DNA of 64,000 nucleotides, from assembly GCA_017553325.1 (NCBI GenBank), contig JAFZMH010000009.1, positions 1 to 64,000 of the forward strand, written 5' to 3'. A program made the translations under genes and the position numbers. The DNA comes from Clostridia bacterium (GTDB taxonomy: Bacteria > Bacillota > Clostridia > Christensenellales > CAG-917). The notes under the pieces were generated by a model, which was given only the letters and a program-made list of their open reading frames with translations, was not told where the DNA came from and searched no databases. Shown here piece by piece: positions 42,041-50,299 of this stretch; the stretch's first letter is position 1; every line of letters starts with the position of its first letter.

Positions 42041-42763
42041 ATGGCATACGATAAAGAAGGCGTGCACGCTCTGGTTTGCGCGCTGGAAGACGTTAAAAAC
42101 TCGAATTTGATTTTTGTTGACAAAAATCTGAGAAACGTACTCAAATGCCTCGCTTTTTACGAGGAGTTCCGCACGGTGCTCGCCTATTGCAACAAGAATT
42201 TCGATTACGAGACGGAAAAACGCAAGGCTTTGACGAGAGTCGGCGACAGCAATATTCTGCGTCTGCCCAAAAACCCGAAGACGCTCGTCGCGCTCGTGTC
42301 CAATATGCTCGTCGAATTTGACGCGGGGGCTATGGACATACTCGGGTTTTCCGCTTCCTTCTGTCCCGCGGACACGAAGCAAGAGAGTTTTGACGTGCTG
42401 TACAACAAGCTCCTCGAACCTTTCAAACTCGCGCTCGTGAACTTCGTGGTGGAGGGCATAAGAGAAGACGCTCCCGAAATATCGCATCAGGTGGAATTTG
42501 CGCATTCCGGATTGACCGAACAGGTGGAATATTTGCTCGTCGGCATGGCGAAAGCCGTGCAAGAAGCGCAACTTTCCGACGAATTGAGGGCGGAGTTCGG
42601 AGTTATGCTCGAGGGCTTTTCCGTCGCGCTCGACTCCCGCGATTCGCTCATGATAAAGGCTATATGGACGGGGCTTCGTCGCGCTCTTGCCGACGAAAAA
42701 CTTGCGCTTCAGGAGATTGAAAAGGTCGACGAAGCATTGAGATTGTATCTCATCAGCAAATAG
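42041..42763 (+). CDS. Hypothetical protein
   Basis: 240 aa, no recognised family, no signal peptide or membrane segment. It reads as an all-alpha soluble protein, rich in charged and hydrophobic heptads, for example around VEYLLVGMAKAVQEAQ and near the C-terminus. AAGGGAG precedes the ATG and codon use matches neighbours, so it is a real gene. It lies 29 bp upstream of the lipase-like lipoprotein and may be co-transcribed with it. Confidence 0.85.
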   Translation: MAYDKEGVHALVCALEDVKNSNLIFVDKNLRNVLKCLAFYEEFRTVLAYCNKNFDYETEKRKALTRVGDSNILRLPKNPKTLVALVSNMLVEFDAGAMDILGFSASFCPADTKQESFDVLYNKLLEPFKLALVNFVVEGIREDAPEISHQVEFAHSGLTEQVEYLLVGMAKAVQEAQLSDELRAEFGVMLEGFSVALDSRDSLMIKAIWTGLRRALADEKLALQEIEKVDEALRLYLISK

Positions 42764-42792
42764 GAAAAACGCATTTTATATAAGAGGGAAAA

Positions 42793-44685
42793 ATGAAAAA
42801 GTCAACAGGAAAAACCATATTGGTACTTGCGCTTGCGGTCGTACTTGTGGCGTCTATCGGACTTGTGTCTTGCAACAAAAACGGCAAGACGAACAATAGT
42901 TCGAGTTTTCAGCAAAAGCCGTATGAGTACGTCCATCCCGACCCGGGCGACGGTACTCCGCAACACGACAAAGCCATCATATACGTGACGGCGCTTTTCG
43001 GTGGCGGTCTGTACAACGACGAGACTTTGGAGACGGTTTGGGATCCTTTCTACACAGAGTTCGACCTCTACGACCATTGGGACAGCTATACGATTGAAAG
43101 ACTTGAAAAGTTCAAGGCGGGCAAGCCGTACACGAAAGACGCGAGCGAGTCGACGATATACGATTTCGGGGGCGTTTTGAAGGAATTCGAAAAGGTGGAC
43201 AAAGACTGGAACAAGATAGGTTCCGCATTGAGCTATGCCCCGGGGACGCTTCTTTACGATATGTCTCTCGACCAAGACGGCAACGGCATAGACCCGCATA
43301 TCGTCCCCGCCAACAATAAACCCGTTGACGCGGACGGCGAGCGTCTCAACTGCTATTACGGCGCGGTTGGCATCTACAAACAGTTTATTTTGAACACGAG
43401 AAGGGCGTTCGGCGAAGAGTACGATTGCATAATGTTCAACCAAGACTGGCGCAAGAGCCCCGCAGATTCCGGCAAGGTCCTCGAGGATTTCATCAATGAA
43501 AAGGGCTACAAAAAGGTAATCTTTATGTCCCACAGTATGGGCGGCCCCGTCGTCAACAGCTATCTCGGCAGAAGCGAAGCCAACAGAAACAAGGTTCAAA
43601 TGTATCTTGCGTACGCACCTGCAACCCTCGGCTCTTTTGACGCGTACGGCGCGATGGAATGTCCGCAGGAATATCTCGGAAGCGTTCTCACGACGTTTGG
43701 GTTTGATTTCCAAGACTTGCTCAACTACAAGACGCCCGTCGACAGTGCAATGAAACAGATTTTGAGCAAAGTCGTCGGCGGTACAGTGGCAGATATTTTG
43801 GCGATTGTCGCCGACTTCTTCAACAACAACTGCGGTATGATGGCGCTCTGCCCGAGTTATGAGTTCTTGAATTCCGACCAACTCTACGGCGAGCAGTCCG
43901 CAGGCGGTTTGATAGTCAACGGCAAGAAGATCGGCGAAGCGACGGACAGAAACGACCCGGTGGCAGTCGAGGCGGCAAAGAGAGAACTTTACGATTTCTA
44001 CAACACTCTCCATTGGGCGCTCTACTACGACGAGTCCGGCAACGTCATTCACTATGAAGAAGGACAAGTTTTGTCGGACGGCAGTATCGTGCATATCTAC
44101 AACGGTATGGACATAAAGAACGGCGTCGTCTCCGTTGCGAATTTGGCGGCGGCAAAAGACGCGCTCGTAGATTGCGACGCGCTCTGCCTTGAAAAGAACG
44201 GACAGACGAAAGTGCAACTCGACGTAAACGGCAACCCCGTCTCCCTCAACAAGAGAGGGGACAGAGTCAAATTTGGCGCGGCGAGACTCAAAACTTACTA
44301 CGAGAGATTGTTCGTCGACGGCGCAATCGCGATGAGTCCGGAAAACGGCATCAATTCCTACATCTTCCTCGGCACGGGCATCAAGTCTTCGATAACAGGC
44401 ATAAAGATGACGGCGGAAGGTCTTGACGGCAACGGCTATCCGACTTACACCTACGAAATCGTCCACGACGACCACGCAAAGGTCGGCGAGGAAGGTTGGA
44501 TAGGCGGCGACGGTATGGTTTGCAGATCCGCTTCGCTCGCGGGGCTCGACGAGAACGTGCTCAGACAACAGGGACGTCTCTATGAGTATCCGGGCTTCTG
44601 GCACGCGGACGTCGGCGGTGCGTGGCCTCTTCTCGGCGACGACGTTATGGCGCTCCTCGAAGAGTATATCAGCAAAGTGAAATAA
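42793..44685 (+). CDS. Lipoprotein with lipase/LCAT-like alpha/beta hydrolase domain
   Basis: 630 aa. The signal peptide ends in the lipobox IGLVSC, predicting a membrane-anchored surface protein. A hydrolase domain follows, with the nucleophile elbow SHSMGG (Ser248) and a segment FNQDWRKSP before it as in lecithin:cholesterol acyltransferase relatives (D/YDWR). Near the C-terminus FWHADVGGAWPLLGDD probably supplies the catalytic histidine region. It may act on lipids or esters outside the cell. A large insert (about 370-500) is not explained. GAGGGA precedes the ATG. Confidence 0.85.
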   Translation: MKKSTGKTILVLALAVVLVASIGLVSCNKNGKTNNSSSFQQKPYEYVHPDPGDGTPQHDKAIIYVTALFGGGLYNDETLETVWDPFYTEFDLYDHWDSYTIERLEKFKAGKPYTKDASESTIYDFGGVLKEFEKVDKDWNKIGSALSYAPGTLLYDMSLDQDGNGIDPHIVPANNKPVDADGERLNCYYGAVGIYKQFILNTRRAFGEEYDCIMFNQDWRKSPADSGKVLEDFINEKGYKKVIFMSHSMGGPVVNSYLGRSEANRNKVQMYLAYAPATLGSFDAYGAMECPQEYLGSVLTTFGFDFQDLLNYKTPVDSAMKQILSKVVGGTVADILAIVADFFNNNCGMMALCPSYEFLNSDQLYGEQSAGGLIVNGKKIGEATDRNDPVAVEAAKRELYDFYNTLHWALYYDESGNVIHYEEGQVLSDGSIVHIYNGMDIKNGVVSVANLAAAKDALVDCDALCLEKNGQTKVQLDVNGNPVSLNKRGDRVKFGAARLKTYYERLFVDGAIAMSPENGINSYIFLGTGIKSSITGIKMTAEGLDGNGYPTYTYEIVHDDHAKVGEEGWIGGDGMVCRSASLAGLDENVLRQQGRLYEYPGFWHADVGGAWPLLGDDVMALLEEYISKVK

Positions 44686-44702
44686 CAGTCGATTAAGACG
44701 AT

Positions 44703-44737
44703 AAATATGCGAGAAATTATTCTCGCATATTTTTTTG
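44703..44737 (+). terminator. Terminator of the lipase-like gene
   Basis: AAATATGCGAGAA-ATTA-TTCTCGCATATTT followed by more T, 18 bases past the stop. Confidence 0.88.
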
Positions 44738-44766
44738 CGCAAAAAGGGGACAACGCCCCGCGATTA

Positions 44767-44775
44767 TGCTATAAT
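44767..44775 (+). promoter_or_regulatory. Extended -10 promoter of tldD-tldE
   Basis: TGC-TATAAT, an extended -10 element, with no recognisable -35, about 30 bases before the tldD start. Confidence 0.55.
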
Positions 44776-44805
44776 CAAGTCAAATAAACAACTTTTGGAG
44801 GTATT

Positions 44806-46206
44806 ATGGCACTATCCGAATTTTTGGAAGGTATGCGCGGTGAGATGAGGGAACTCGTTTCTGCGCTCAAACCGTATTACAAATACGTCAGCGTGCTTGC
44901 CACCGATTGCAAATCGAGCGCGTATCGCGCGGACAAAGCCACGAGCTCGGTTTTGGACGGCGCGGGCTTTGAGGGCGAATGCGGTTTTGTCGTGAGAGTA
45001 CACGACGGCAAGGCTTTCGGCGAGTATTCCGCTTCTTCAATCGCAGGCGACAAGCAGGCGCTCGCAAAGAAAATCGTGCGTGAAATCTCACTAAACGAGG
45101 CAAAAAACGCTATCGAATGCCCCGTTCCGCAAGACCCCGTTCGCAAGGCGTCTTACGTGCGCGAGAGCGATTTCGACAGTTTCTCGGACGACGAAGTTCT
45201 GTCCTTCCTCAAAAATCTCAAAGACGAGATTTTGAAAAAGGACGAGAAGATTTTGAACGCAATCGTCATTTTGCGCCCAATCGTCATCAACAAATTGTTC
45301 GTGAGCGTGAACAGAGAACTCGACCAACACTACGGTTGGGTGAACGGCATTATGGTCGCCGTGTATCGCGACGGCAGAATCGCGGAAGGTTGGGAGTCCG
45401 CCTACGGCAATCAAATGAAGGACGTCCTCGCAACTATGCCGACTCTCGTGGACAAACTCGTTGACAAGGTTAGACACGTCGCCAACGCAACGCCAATCGA
45501 GCCGGGCGTTTACGACATTATCACGGACAACTCTATCACGGGGCTCATTGCGCACGAAGCGTTTGGTCACGGCGTCGAGATGGACCAATTCGTAAAAAAC
45601 CGCGCTCTTGCAAAGGAATACGTGGGGAAATACGTCGCGTCTCCAATCGTCAATATGCATGACGGCGCGGCGGCGGCTTTCTCAACCGCGTCCTACTTCT
45701 TTGACGACGACGGCATCGAGGCTCACGACACGCAGATAATAAAGGACGGCATCCTCGTCGCAGGCATTTCCGACGTGGCGAGCGCGTCTCAACTCGGCAC
45801 CGCTCCGACGGGCAACGGAAGAAGAGAAAACTATACGCGCAAGGCTTATACGCGTATGACCAACACCTTCTTCGAGCCGGGCAAGGACAAACTCGAAGAT
45901 ATGATAAAGTCCGTCAAGCACGGCTATATGTTGTTTGAAACGAACAACGGTATGGAAGACCCCAAGAACTGGCAGATTCAATGCACGGCGGAGTACGGTA
46001 TCGAAATCGTGGACGGCAAACTCACCGACCACTACGTCTCGCCAGTCGTTATGAGCGGTTTCGTGCCTGAACTTTTGAAATCCATCACTATGGTTTCGGA
46101 CAATTTCGAGGTCATCGGCGCAGGTTCTTGCGGCAAGGGCTACAAAGAGTGGGTGCGGGTATCGGACGGCGGTCCGTGCTTGAAAGCGCGTTGCAAACTT
46201 TCCTAA
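44806..46206 (+). CDS. tldD: TldD metalloprotease subunit
   Basis: 466 aa. TldD and TldE form a zinc protease that trims unfolded or modified peptides. The zinc motif HEAFGHGVE (HExxxH type) lies at about residues 249-257. GGAGG precedes the ATG. tldE starts 10 bases after the stop, and the pair sits alone between terminators. No lasso, microcin or other modified-peptide locus is visible nearby, so its substrate here is unknown. Confidence 0.94.
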   Translation: MALSEFLEGMRGEMRELVSALKPYYKYVSVLATDCKSSAYRADKATSSVLDGAGFEGECGFVVRVHDGKAFGEYSASSIAGDKQALAKKIVREISLNEAKNAIECPVPQDPVRKASYVRESDFDSFSDDEVLSFLKNLKDEILKKDEKILNAIVILRPIVINKLFVSVNRELDQHYGWVNGIMVAVYRDGRIAEGWESAYGNQMKDVLATMPTLVDKLVDKVRHVANATPIEPGVYDIITDNSITGLIAHEAFGHGVEMDQFVKNRALAKEYVGKYVASPIVNMHDGAAAAFSTASYFFDDDGIEAHDTQIIKDGILVAGISDVASASQLGTAPTGNGRRENYTRKAYTRMTNTFFEPGKDKLEDMIKSVKHGYMLFETNNGMEDPKNWQIQCTAEYGIEIVDGKLTDHYVSPVVMSGFVPELLKSITMVSDNFEVIGAGSCGKGYKEWVRVSDGGPCLKARCKLS

Positions 46207-46216
46207 GGAGGCAGTT

Positions 46217-47494
46217 ATGTTTGACGTTGAAAAAATTGTAAAAGCAAATGCAAAAGACGGCTACAAGATCGTCGACAAGGCGTCCGTCTCTCACGAACTC
46301 TTCTTCGTGGGCGGAAAAACGGAAACCGTCCGCGCGACGGAGACGGAAGAGACAAAGGTGACCGTCTACGTCAACAACGAGGACGGCACGCTCGGCGACA
46401 GCACTTTCCCCGTCTACGCCTCTATGGACGAAAATGCGCTCAAGGTCGCGCTTAACAAGGCGCTTTCACGAGCAAAGCTCGTGCACAACAAACCGTATGC
46501 GCTCGTCGAGGGCGGAAAAGAAGTCGTTGAACTTCCGTCCAACCTCAAAGGGCTCGACGGCAAGGACGTGGCGAAACAGGTGGCAAAAGCGGTGTTCGAC
46601 GCGGAAATGGTGAAGGGCGGAAGCATAAACGCGTTGGAAATTTTCGTCACGGAGAGCAAATTGAGAGTGCGCTTGTCCACGGGGCTCGACAAGACTCAAA
46701 TCAAGCGCAAGATTTCAATCGAAGCGATTCCGACGCATACGGACGAAAAGGAGTCCGTCGAACTCTACGAGTGGTATGAAGTGACCAGTCTCAATCTCGA
46801 AGACATCACGCGCGAAATCAGCGAGAAGATGAGAGCGGTCAAGGACAGACACGAAGCGGTCAAAGGCACTCCGCAGACGATTGACGTCGCGCTCCGTCCC
46901 GAAGAGATTATGTCGCTTGTTGAAACGCTTACGGACGAACTCTCGTACGGCGCAAAGTATATGGAGTCAAACGCCTACGAAGTCGGCGACAATTTACAGG
47001 AAGGCAGAACAGGCGACCCGCTCACTATCGCCGAAAAGGCGCAAGTTGAGGGAGGCAGCGATTCCGCAGCGTTCGACGCAGACGGCACTGCGCTCAAGGA
47101 CAGAGTCGTCGTCAAGGACGGCAAAGCCGTCGCGCTCTGGGGCACGTCGAGATACGGTCAATATATCGGCGTAAAACCCGAGGACGTCACGGGCGACCTT
47201 GGTTGCTTGTCCGTCGAGAGCGGAAGCCTTGAAAAACTCGATGGAAGATACTTGGAATGCGCTTCGATGTCCGGCATACAGGTTGACGTCTACAACGACT
47301 ATATCGGCGGTGAAATTCGTCTCGCCTATCTCCACGAGGGCGATAAAGTGACGCCAGTGACGGGCATCTCTATGAGCGCGAAACTCAGCGAAGTGTTGCC
47401 GACGTTGCGTCTCACAAACGACAAGGTCGTGCGCGGCGCGTTCAACTATGAAGGTCCGTCGCGTATGCTCCTCAAAAACGTGCAAATCGTTTAA
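46217..47494 (+). CDS. tldE: TldE/PmbA family subunit
   Basis: 425 aa. It is the partner of TldD, of the same fold but without the zinc motif, as usual for TldE/PmbA. The N-terminal domain (about 1-200) and the C-terminal domain with GTSRYGQYIGVKPEDVTGD and LSVESGSLEK are typical. AAGGAGG precedes the ATG. A strong terminator follows. Confidence 0.93.
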   Translation: MFDVEKIVKANAKDGYKIVDKASVSHELFFVGGKTETVRATETEETKVTVYVNNEDGTLGDSTFPVYASMDENALKVALNKALSRAKLVHNKPYALVEGGKEVVELPSNLKGLDGKDVAKQVAKAVFDAEMVKGGSINALEIFVTESKLRVRLSTGLDKTQIKRKISIEAIPTHTDEKESVELYEWYEVTSLNLEDITREISEKMRAVKDRHEAVKGTPQTIDVALRPEEIMSLVETLTDELSYGAKYMESNAYEVGDNLQEGRTGDPLTIAEKAQVEGGSDSAAFDADGTALKDRVVVKDGKAVALWGTSRYGQYIGVKPEDVTGDLGCLSVESGSLEKLDGRYLECASMSGIQVDVYNDYIGGEIRLAYLHEGDKVTPVTGISMSAKLSEVLPTLRLTNDKVVRGAFNYEGPSRMLLKNVQIV

Positions 47495-47517
47495 AGCAAG
47501 ACTTATTTATCGCAATA

Positions 47518-47546
47518 AAAAATCTCGGGTTTTGCCCGAGATTTTT
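47518..47546. terminator. Terminator of tldD-tldE, also serving the convergent gene
   Basis: AAAAATCTCGGG-TTTTG-CCCGAGATTTTT between convergent genes. Confidence 0.9.
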
Positions 47547-47570
47547 GTTTTTATTGCTTTGCAATAACGA

Positions 47571-48248
47571 TTAGATTATGCCGAACGGAATTAAGAACGC
47601 AAGGAGCAATATGTTGATGCCGACGAGCGTCAAAAGGAAAATCGTCTTTGCCTTCTTTGGCATTTTCGGAACGTAGTTTGCCGCAAGGAAGAAGGGGATA
47701 TACGTCGTGATGAATACGAGGATAACGCCCCACCACGGATACACCCAAATGAACGAGCCGTTTTCAACACCTGCGAGGAAGGACTCTATGAGTGCGAACA
47801 AAAGCGCCATTCCGATTGCGCCGACGAGTCGCATTGACACCTTGAACTTGCCCTTGTTTATTACGAGTTTGTCAGGGTTGTCGCCGAGCATTTTGTAGGA
47901 GATAATGCCTGCGATGGAGAACATCATCGAGAGTTCCCAGCTGACGCCTGTGAGCAGGATAAACGTCGTGCTTCCCGGCGATACGCACCAAAGCGGAGCG
48001 CCCGTCGCATAGCCGATGACGGCGTTCATAATTTCGTAGAGCCAATGCACGGAGTAGAGCGCCACGCCGGCGATTATTGCGTCCCAGTTTTTGTTTTTGA
48101 TTTCCGTCCAATAGACGTAAAACACGACCGCAAGAATGAATATAAACGTCCAGTTGAAGTTCGCTGTGCTTCTAACCCAGTTTTGCATGACGTCTTTGAC
48201 TCTTTCTGCCGCGTCGCTACTGCTTGGACCAAAGAAAATAAAATGCAT
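47571..48248 (-). CDS. Polytopic membrane protein, unknown function
   Basis: 225 aa with about six to seven hydrophobic segments (for example FIFILAVVFYVYW, LVGAIGMALLFALI, WWGVILVFITTYIPFFL). Conserved-looking polar residues inside the membrane include HWLYEIMNAVIGY and TGVSWELSMMF. I do not recognise the family. GGGGGTGA precedes the ATG. It is monocistronic, with the tRNA cluster upstream on the other strand. Confidence 0.85.
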   Translation of the reverse strand: MHFIFFGPSSSDAAERVKDVMQNWVRSTANFNWTFIFILAVVFYVYWTEIKNKNWDAIIAGVALYSVHWLYEIMNAVIGYATGAPLWCVSPGSTTFILLTGVSWELSMMFSIAGIISYKMLGDNPDKLVINKGKFKVSMRLVGAIGMALLFALIESFLAGVENGSFIWVYPWWGVILVFITTYIPFFLAANYVPKMPKKAKTIFLLTLVGINILLLAFLIPFGII

Positions 48249-48369
48249 AAACTCACCCCCATCATTTTATACTTTTATTATAACACCCGCAATAAGGCAG
48301 GTCAATACTGACTTTTGTCGGGCGAGGCAACCCATATAAGGATAATAAAAAATATTTTTCAAATATTAC

Positions 48370-48398
48370 TTGACAATTATTCTTTTTTATCATATTAT
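48370..48398 (+). promoter_or_regulatory. tRNA cluster promoter
   Basis: TTGACA (48370-48375), 17-bp spacer, TATTAT (48393-48398), 18 bases before the first tRNA. Confidence 0.85.
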
Positions 48399-48415
48399 AT
48401 GCAAGCATTCACTAT

Positions 48416-48491
<76 letters not shown>

Positions 48492-48495
48492 TAAT

Positions 48496-48572
48496 GGCGG
48501 CGTAGCTTAGTTGGTTATAGCGGCCGGTTCATACCCGGCAGGTCATTGGTTCGAATCCGATCGCCGCTACCA
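48496..48572 (+). tRNA. tRNA-Met(CAT), elongator
   Basis: 77 nt with encoded CCA, anticodon stem GCCGG/CCGGC and loop TTCATAC. It resembles the Bacillus elongator Met tRNA, including the G-T first pair, rather than the lysidine-modified Ile tRNA. Confidence 0.9.
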
Positions 48573-48585
48573 AACGAATACGCCA

Positions 48586-48690
48586 CCAAAAGACATAGCC
48601 CGTAGGGCTTGCGGATTTGACGGCAGACTGGCAAACTTGTTTGTCCAGGCTGACGGCAAAGATGCAAAACAACGAAGTTGTGTCTTTTGG
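48586..48690. repeat. 105-bp structured inverted repeat inside the tRNA cluster
   Basis: Perfect 10-bp ends CCAAAAGACA (48586-48595) and TGTCTTTTGG (48681-48690) enclose small hairpins AGCCC-GTA-GGGCT and CAACGAAGTTG. It lies directly after tRNA-Met. No gene is seen from 48573 to 48927. Confidence 0.55.
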
Positions 48691-48706
48691 GGATGTATGA
48701 GTGCCA

Positions 48707-48902
48707 AAGGTGAGCGAACGCAGTGAGCATCGCCGCGGTCATACAAACCGAACAACAAAAGATAAATCGTAAGATTGACTCTTTTGGGGATGTATGAGTG
48801 CCGAAGGTGAGCGAACGCAGTGAGCATCGCCGCACTCATCTCTCGAACCGAATAGAGTTGGGAGATGCGTCGAAGGTGAGCGAACGCAGTGAGCATCGCC
48901 GC
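48707..48902 (+). repeat. Three copies of a 30-bp direct repeat between tRNA genes
   Basis: The 30-bp core (AAGGTGAGCGAACGCAGTGA then GCATCGCCGC) occurs at 48707-48736, 48804-48833 and 48873-48902, all on the plus strand. The first two are preceded by the shared 23-base stretch TCTTTTGGGG-ATGTATGAGTGCC, so the longer unit is about 55 bp. All copies lie between tRNA-Met and tRNA-Glu. Confidence 0.85.
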
Positions 48903-48927
48903 GGTCATAAAAACCAAAGCAAAATCT

Positions 48928-49002
48928 GGCCCCTTGGTCAAGCGGTTAAGACATCGCCCTTTCACGGCGGTAACATGGGTCCGAATCCCGTAGGGGTCAC
49001 CA
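48928..49002 (+). tRNA. tRNA-Glu(TTC)
   Basis: 75 nt with encoded CCA, anticodon loop CTTTCAC. The T loop reads TCCGAAT, so the nearly universal T55 is C. Confidence 0.95.
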
Positions 49003-49004
49003 AG

Positions 49005-49032
49005 AACAGAGCAGCCGCGAGGCTGTTCTGTT
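49005..49032 (+). other. Hairpin between tRNA-Glu and tRNA-Val
   Basis: AACAGAGCAGCC-GCGA-GGCTGTTCTGTT, a 12-bp stem with one wobble and no T run; likely a processing signal or weak pause site. Confidence 0.5.
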
Positions 49033-49037
49033 AATAT

Positions 49038-49114
49038 GGAGGCTTAGCTCAGTTGGTTAGAGCACTTGCCTTACAAGCAAGGGGTCACAGGTCCGAGTCC
49101 TGTAGTCTCCACCA
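49038..49114 (+). tRNA. tRNA-Val(TAC)
   Basis: 77 nt with encoded CCA, anticodon loop CTTACAA. The T loop reads TCCGAGT, again with C at position 55. Confidence 0.95.
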
Positions 49115-49118
49115 AAAG

Positions 49119-49156
49119 CAATCTTGCGCAATCCGCAGGGTTGTTTTTTTGTTTTT
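49119..49156 (+). terminator. tRNA cluster terminator
   Basis: A 10-bp stem CAATCTTGCG/CGCAGGGTTG (with wobbles), loop CAATC, then TTTTTTT-G-TTTTT, five bases after tRNA-Val. Confidence 0.85.
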
Positions 49157-49265
49157 GCAACAGCCAGACCTGTGTCAAAGCGCGCCAATCGGCGTGCTTT
49201 TATTATTTAGTTGCCAAATGCCGAGAGTTTTGTTAAGATATTACTATAAAATTTCGGAGCAAGCT

Positions 49266-49742
49266 ATGAAAACGATTTATCTTGCGGGCGGATGCTTTTG
49301 GGGATTGCAGAGATTTTTGGACAGTGCAAAAGGCGTTTTGGAGACGGAAGTCGGCTATGCAAACGGCAAAACGGAGCACCCGACCTACGAGCAAGTCAAG
49401 CACGAAAACACGGGGCACGCGGAGACGGTCAAGGTCGTCTTTGATGAGAGTGTTTTGACCGAAAAGGCACTTCTTCATCGCTTTTTACAAGTCATAAACC
49501 CGTTTTCTGTCAACAAACAGGGCGAGGACGAAGGCGAACAATATCGCACGGGCATCTACTTTGAGGACGATGCGGACAGGCTTGTGGCGCAGGAAGAAAT
49601 CGCCTTGCTTGAAAGAGAGAGCGGAAAGAGGTGCGCCGTCGAGGTGCTCCCGCTTTTGAACTTTTGGCGAGCAGAGGAATATCATCAAAAATACCTTGTT
49701 AAAAACCCCGGTGGTTATTGCCATATATTTACTACATTTTGA
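49266..49742 (+). CDS. msrA: Peptide-methionine (S)-S-oxide reductase
   Basis: 158 aa. It repairs methionine-S-sulfoxide in proteins. The catalytic Cys10 lies in GGCFWG, and YRTGIYF and EEYHQKYL are family motifs. An upstream in-frame extension runs into the tRNA-Val gene and is not coding; the ATG at 49266 with GGAG upstream is used. The next gene, another sulfoxide reductase, starts two bases after the stop, so the pair forms an oxidative-stress operon. Confidence 0.95.
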   Translation: MKTIYLAGGCFWGLQRFLDSAKGVLETEVGYANGKTEHPTYEQVKHENTGHAETVKVVFDESVLTEKALLHRFLQVINPFSVNKQGEDEGEQYRTGIYFEDDADRLVAQEEIALLERESGKRCAVEVLPLLNFWRAEEYHQKYLVKNPGGYCHIFTTF

Positions 49743-49744
49743 TT

Positions 49745-50218
49745 ATGAGCGAAACGTACTTGAAAGACATTAAAAAATTGCCAACCCTGACCGCGAGTTT
49801 GATTGAAGGGGAGACGGACCTTGTCGCGTGTCTCGCCAATGTTTCCGCGCTCATTTTCGACGTTGTGGACGATTTGAACTGGGCGGGGTTTTATCTCTTG
49901 AAAGACGGCGAATTGGTGCTAGGGCCGTTTCAGGGGAAACCCGCGTGCGTACGGCTCAAAGTGGGCAAGGGCGTATGCGGAACGGCGGTTGCGGAGGACA
50001 AGCCTATAGTCGTGCCGAACGTGCACGAGTTTGACGGACATATCGCCTGCGACAGCGCGTCGATGAGCGAGATCGTGGTGCCGTTGCACGACGCGCAAGG
50101 AAAAGTAATCGGGGTGCTCGACGTCGACAGTCCCAAGGCGAACAGGTTTTTTGAGATTGCGTCCGTGATAGTTGAAACCGCGCTCGCCGTTGAAAAGGAA
50201 TTGCAAAAGAATATTTAA
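49745..50218 (+). CDS. Free methionine-(R)-sulfoxide reductase, GAF fold
   Basis: 157 aa, fRMsr (MsrC/YtsP) family. It reduces free Met-R-sulfoxide, complementing MsrA. A single GAF domain carries three cysteines, Cys68 (KPACVR), Cys78 (KGVCGT) and Cys102 (HIACDSASMSEI), with the same 10 and 24 residue spacing as E. coli Cys84/94/118. It is coupled tightly to msrA; no separate ribosome site is obvious. Confidence 0.93.
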   Translation: MSETYLKDIKKLPTLTASLIEGETDLVACLANVSALIFDVVDDLNWAGFYLLKDGELVLGPFQGKPACVRLKVGKGVCGTAVAEDKPIVVPNVHEFDGHIACDSASMSEIVVPLHDAQGKVIGVLDVDSPKANRFFEIASVIVETALAVEKELQKNI

Positions 50219-50232
50219 TATTTTTTAGAACG

Positions 50233-50276
50233 ATAGCGCTTGAATTTTTCCGTTTCAAGTGCTATTATTTTTTTAT
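50233..50276 (+). terminator. Terminator of msrA-fRMsr
   Basis: ATAGCGCTTGAA/TTCAAGTGCTAT, 12-bp stem with one wobble, then a T-rich tail. Confidence 0.85.
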
Positions 50277-50299
50277 CCTAAAAAAATCAGGGCAAACGA

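Noticed and set aside
48496-48572. tRNA-Ile2 (CAT read as lysidine)
   Set aside because: Overall sequence, including the G-T first pair and anticodon stem, matches the Bacillus elongator Met tRNA better.
48511-48965. Several 70-130 aa open frames across the tRNA cluster
   Set aside because: They overlap tRNA genes and direct repeats and repeat the same peptide because of the repeats.
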